23,267 nucleotides of DNA from Candidatus Goldiibacteriota bacterium HGW-Goldbacteria-1 (lineage in GTDB: Bacteria; Oederibacteriota; PGYV01). Both the position numbers and the translations under genes were made by a program. A model generated the notes under the pieces. The model searched no databases. It was not told where the DNA came from and was given only the letters and a program-made list of their open reading frames with translations. Positions within the stretch are counted from its first letter, which is position 1. Every line of letters begins with the position of its first letter. The DNA is taken from NCBI GenBank assembly GCA_002839855.1, contig PGYV01000007.1, forward strand, positions 129,134 to 152,400, given 5' to 3'. Of the stretch, positions 21,902-23,267 are shown piece after piece.

Positions 21902-23267
21902 TTATTTTACTATAAACACCCTTTTGGTCTGAACGGCGCTGTTTTGTTTTATTCTCATAAAGTACAGCCCCTGTCCTACAGTTTTACCGGCGTCATTTCT
22001 GCAGTCCCAGAACCCTTCATTCCACCCTGTTCCTGTTGAATAAAAATTAAACTGCCTTACCCTTTCGCCGGATATATTATACACTTTAACTTCTATTAAT
22101 TCACCCGCCGCCTGTGATTTAACTGAAACTTTTACCTTATCGCCTTTTAACGGCTCTACATAGTTTCTGTCCAGCGCTGTATCAGTATTTGGAGTGGCAG
22201 TGTTTGTGAATGTCGGGGTAATTGTCGGAGTATAAGTTTCAGTAAATGTATTTGTGGCGGTAAATGTATCAGTAGCCGTAGATGTGTATGTTTCTGTAGG
22301 CGTGTCGGTGAAAGTGTTTGTTTCTGTAGGGATTTCAGTATAAGTGTATGTGGCAGTATCAGTGAACGTTTCACTTGAAGTCGGTGTCTGAGTGTCTGTG
22401 GCTGTGTCTGTAGCCGTATCAGTTGGCGTGTTAGTTTCTGTATTTGTCTGCGTCACAGAAGGCGTGTTTGTGGTTGTGACGGTATTTGTAATTGTCACAG
22501 TAGGCGTTGCTGTTATGGTTATTGTAATTGTCGGTGTATTGGAAAGGGTTATTGTCTGCGTTGGCGTTCCGGTGGCTGTCTGCGTTGAAGTCCGGGTGGC
22601 TGTTTCTGTGGCGCTTGAAGTGGCTGTGGCAGTCACACTTTCAGTAGCCGTTTCTGTCACTGTCTGCGTGGCCGTATCCGTTGCAGATTCAGTGGCTGTC
22701 GCGGTTGATGTGAAAGTTACTGTTAAAGTCACTGAATTTGTAGCCGTTGATGTTTCTGTTATCGTGACAGTTACAGAATCTGTTGAAGTCTGTGTCACTG
22801 TTTCTGTCAGGGTCTGCGATACTGTGCTTGTCGCAGTTTGTGTCGCCGTACCTGTGGCGGTCTTTGTTGATGTATCTGTAATGCTTTGCGTAGCGGAAGG
22901 TGTGGCAGACGCAGTGACTGTTTCAGTAACAGTTTGTGTTGCCGTTTCTGTTGAGGTCTCCGTGGATGTCTGCGATACCGTTTCTGTAACTGTATTGGTG
23001 AAAGTAACAGTGACAGTAGGCGTTATTGTCTGAGTATCATCAGGGGTATTTGTTGATGTTTCAGTTATTGTCTGTGTTGGCGTTTGCGTTACTGTCTGTG
23101 TCACTGAGTTTGTAGACGTGGGTGTTACTGTCTGTGTTATTGTCTGCGTTACTGAGCTTGTCAAAGTGTGCGTGACAGTTTCAGTCATAGTCTGTGTTGC
23201 CGTCTGTGACACTGAACTTGTAGATGTCTGCGTGACAGTCTGTGTTATGGTTTCCGTTGATGTCTGC
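21902..23267 (-). CDS. Secreted Thr-rich surface protein, partial (C-terminal part)
   Basis: The frame is open to the right edge of the window, so the N-terminus and head are missing; an internal GTG near 23212 is not a start, because the same Thr-x-Thr pattern continues on both sides of it. The visible 455 codons are about 360 residues of Thr-rich stalk and a C-terminal domain of about 91 residues ending KRVFIVK. That domain is roughly 70 % identical by eye to the one in the downstream gene, including VKVYNISGER, GWNEGFWDCRNDAGKTVGQGLYF. The last 90 or so stalk residues are also nearly the same (SVTQTNTETNTPTDTATDT). The two genes are tandem paralogues. The product is expected to be exported and attached through its C-terminal domain. 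Confidence 0.88.
   Translation of the reverse strand, partial: QTSTETITQTVTQTSTSSVSQTATQTMTETVTHTLTSSVTQTITQTVTPTSTNSVTQTVTQTPTQTITETSTNTPDDTQTITPTVTVTFTNTVTETVSQTSTETSTETATQTVTETVTASATPSATQSITDTSTKTATGTATQTATSTVSQTLTETVTQTSTDSVTVTITETSTATNSVTLTVTFTSTATATESATDTATQTVTETATESVTATATSSATETATRTSTQTATGTPTQTITLSNTPTITITITATPTVTITNTVTTTNTPSVTQTNTETNTPTDTATDTATDTQTPTSSETFTDTATYTYTEIPTETNTFTDTPTETYTSTATDTFTATNTFTETYTPTITPTFTNTATPNTDTALDRNYVEPLKGDKVKVSVKSQAAGELIEVKVYNISGERVRQFNFYSTGTGWNEGFWDCRNDAGKTVGQGLYFMRIKQNSAVQTKRVFIVK
22190..23267 (-). repeat. Thr-x-Thr repeat tract (stalk of the partial protein)
   Basis: About 360 codons of alternating Thr continue to the window edge, often in Thr-Gln-Thr-Val/Glu/Ala-Thr units. 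Thr codons are mixed, as in the paralogous tract. The plus strand is strongly G/T-rich here and carries a spurious Val-rich frame. Confidence 0.9.

Noticed and set aside
22392-23033. Plus-strand Val-rich open frame of 213 codons
   Set aside because: Antisense shadow of the second Thr-rich tract, with no ribosome-binding site or signal-like start.
18627-23267. Possible CRISPR array or tandem DNA repeat
   Set aside because: The periodicity is at protein level (Thr every second residue); there are no identical repeat units with unique spacers.

Overview
The window reads as a stretch of a diderm (Gram-negative-type) bacterial chromosome of moderate GC content, probably from an uncultured candidate phylum. 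The diderm reading rests on a YidC with a large periplasmic domain, several lipobox lipoproteins, and secreted proteins ending in a FlgD-like/T9SS-type C-terminal domain. Very long Thr-x-Thr linkers in four separate surface proteins recall what I associate with Goldbacteria-like genomes. That taxonomic guess is weak and rests on memory, not on a search.

Left part (1-6377): accessory cell-envelope and signalling genes. A small lipoprotein and an FHA-cyclase homology protein lie on the minus strand. Divergent from them are two large plus-strand lipoproteins. The first has four PPC-type beta domains joined by Thr/Pro linkers. Both end in what looks like a seven-bladed, velcro-closed beta-propeller. 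A bidirectional terminator separates them from a 77-residue membrane protein.

Middle (6378-14755): a 313-base AT-rich intergenic region holds a perfect DnaA box and a long G-rich hairpin. It is followed by a cytoplasmic TPR protein with a roadblock-like C-terminal domain. Then, behind a fully consensus sigma-70 type promoter, comes the classical cluster rpmH-rnpA-yidD-yidC-jag-mnmE (ribosome, RNase P, membrane insertion, tRNA modification). Four overlapping small membrane-anchored genes of unknown function are attached to its end. The first of them is a thioredoxin-fold protein without catalytic cysteines.

Right part (14758-23267, all minus strand): rplU-rpmA-(terminator)-obgE-proB, preceded by tRNA-Lys(TTT). 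Beyond these lie two tandem paralogous secreted proteins. Each has a stalk of about 300 or more residues of alternating threonine and a FlgD/T9SS-type C-terminal domain. The upstream one runs off the right edge of the window.

The most interesting material is the shared surface architecture: globular head, Thr-rich stalk, then a lipid anchor or sorting domain. Next come the FHA-cyclase, the four-gene membrane appendix to mnmE, and the possible replication-origin signals upstream of rpmH.
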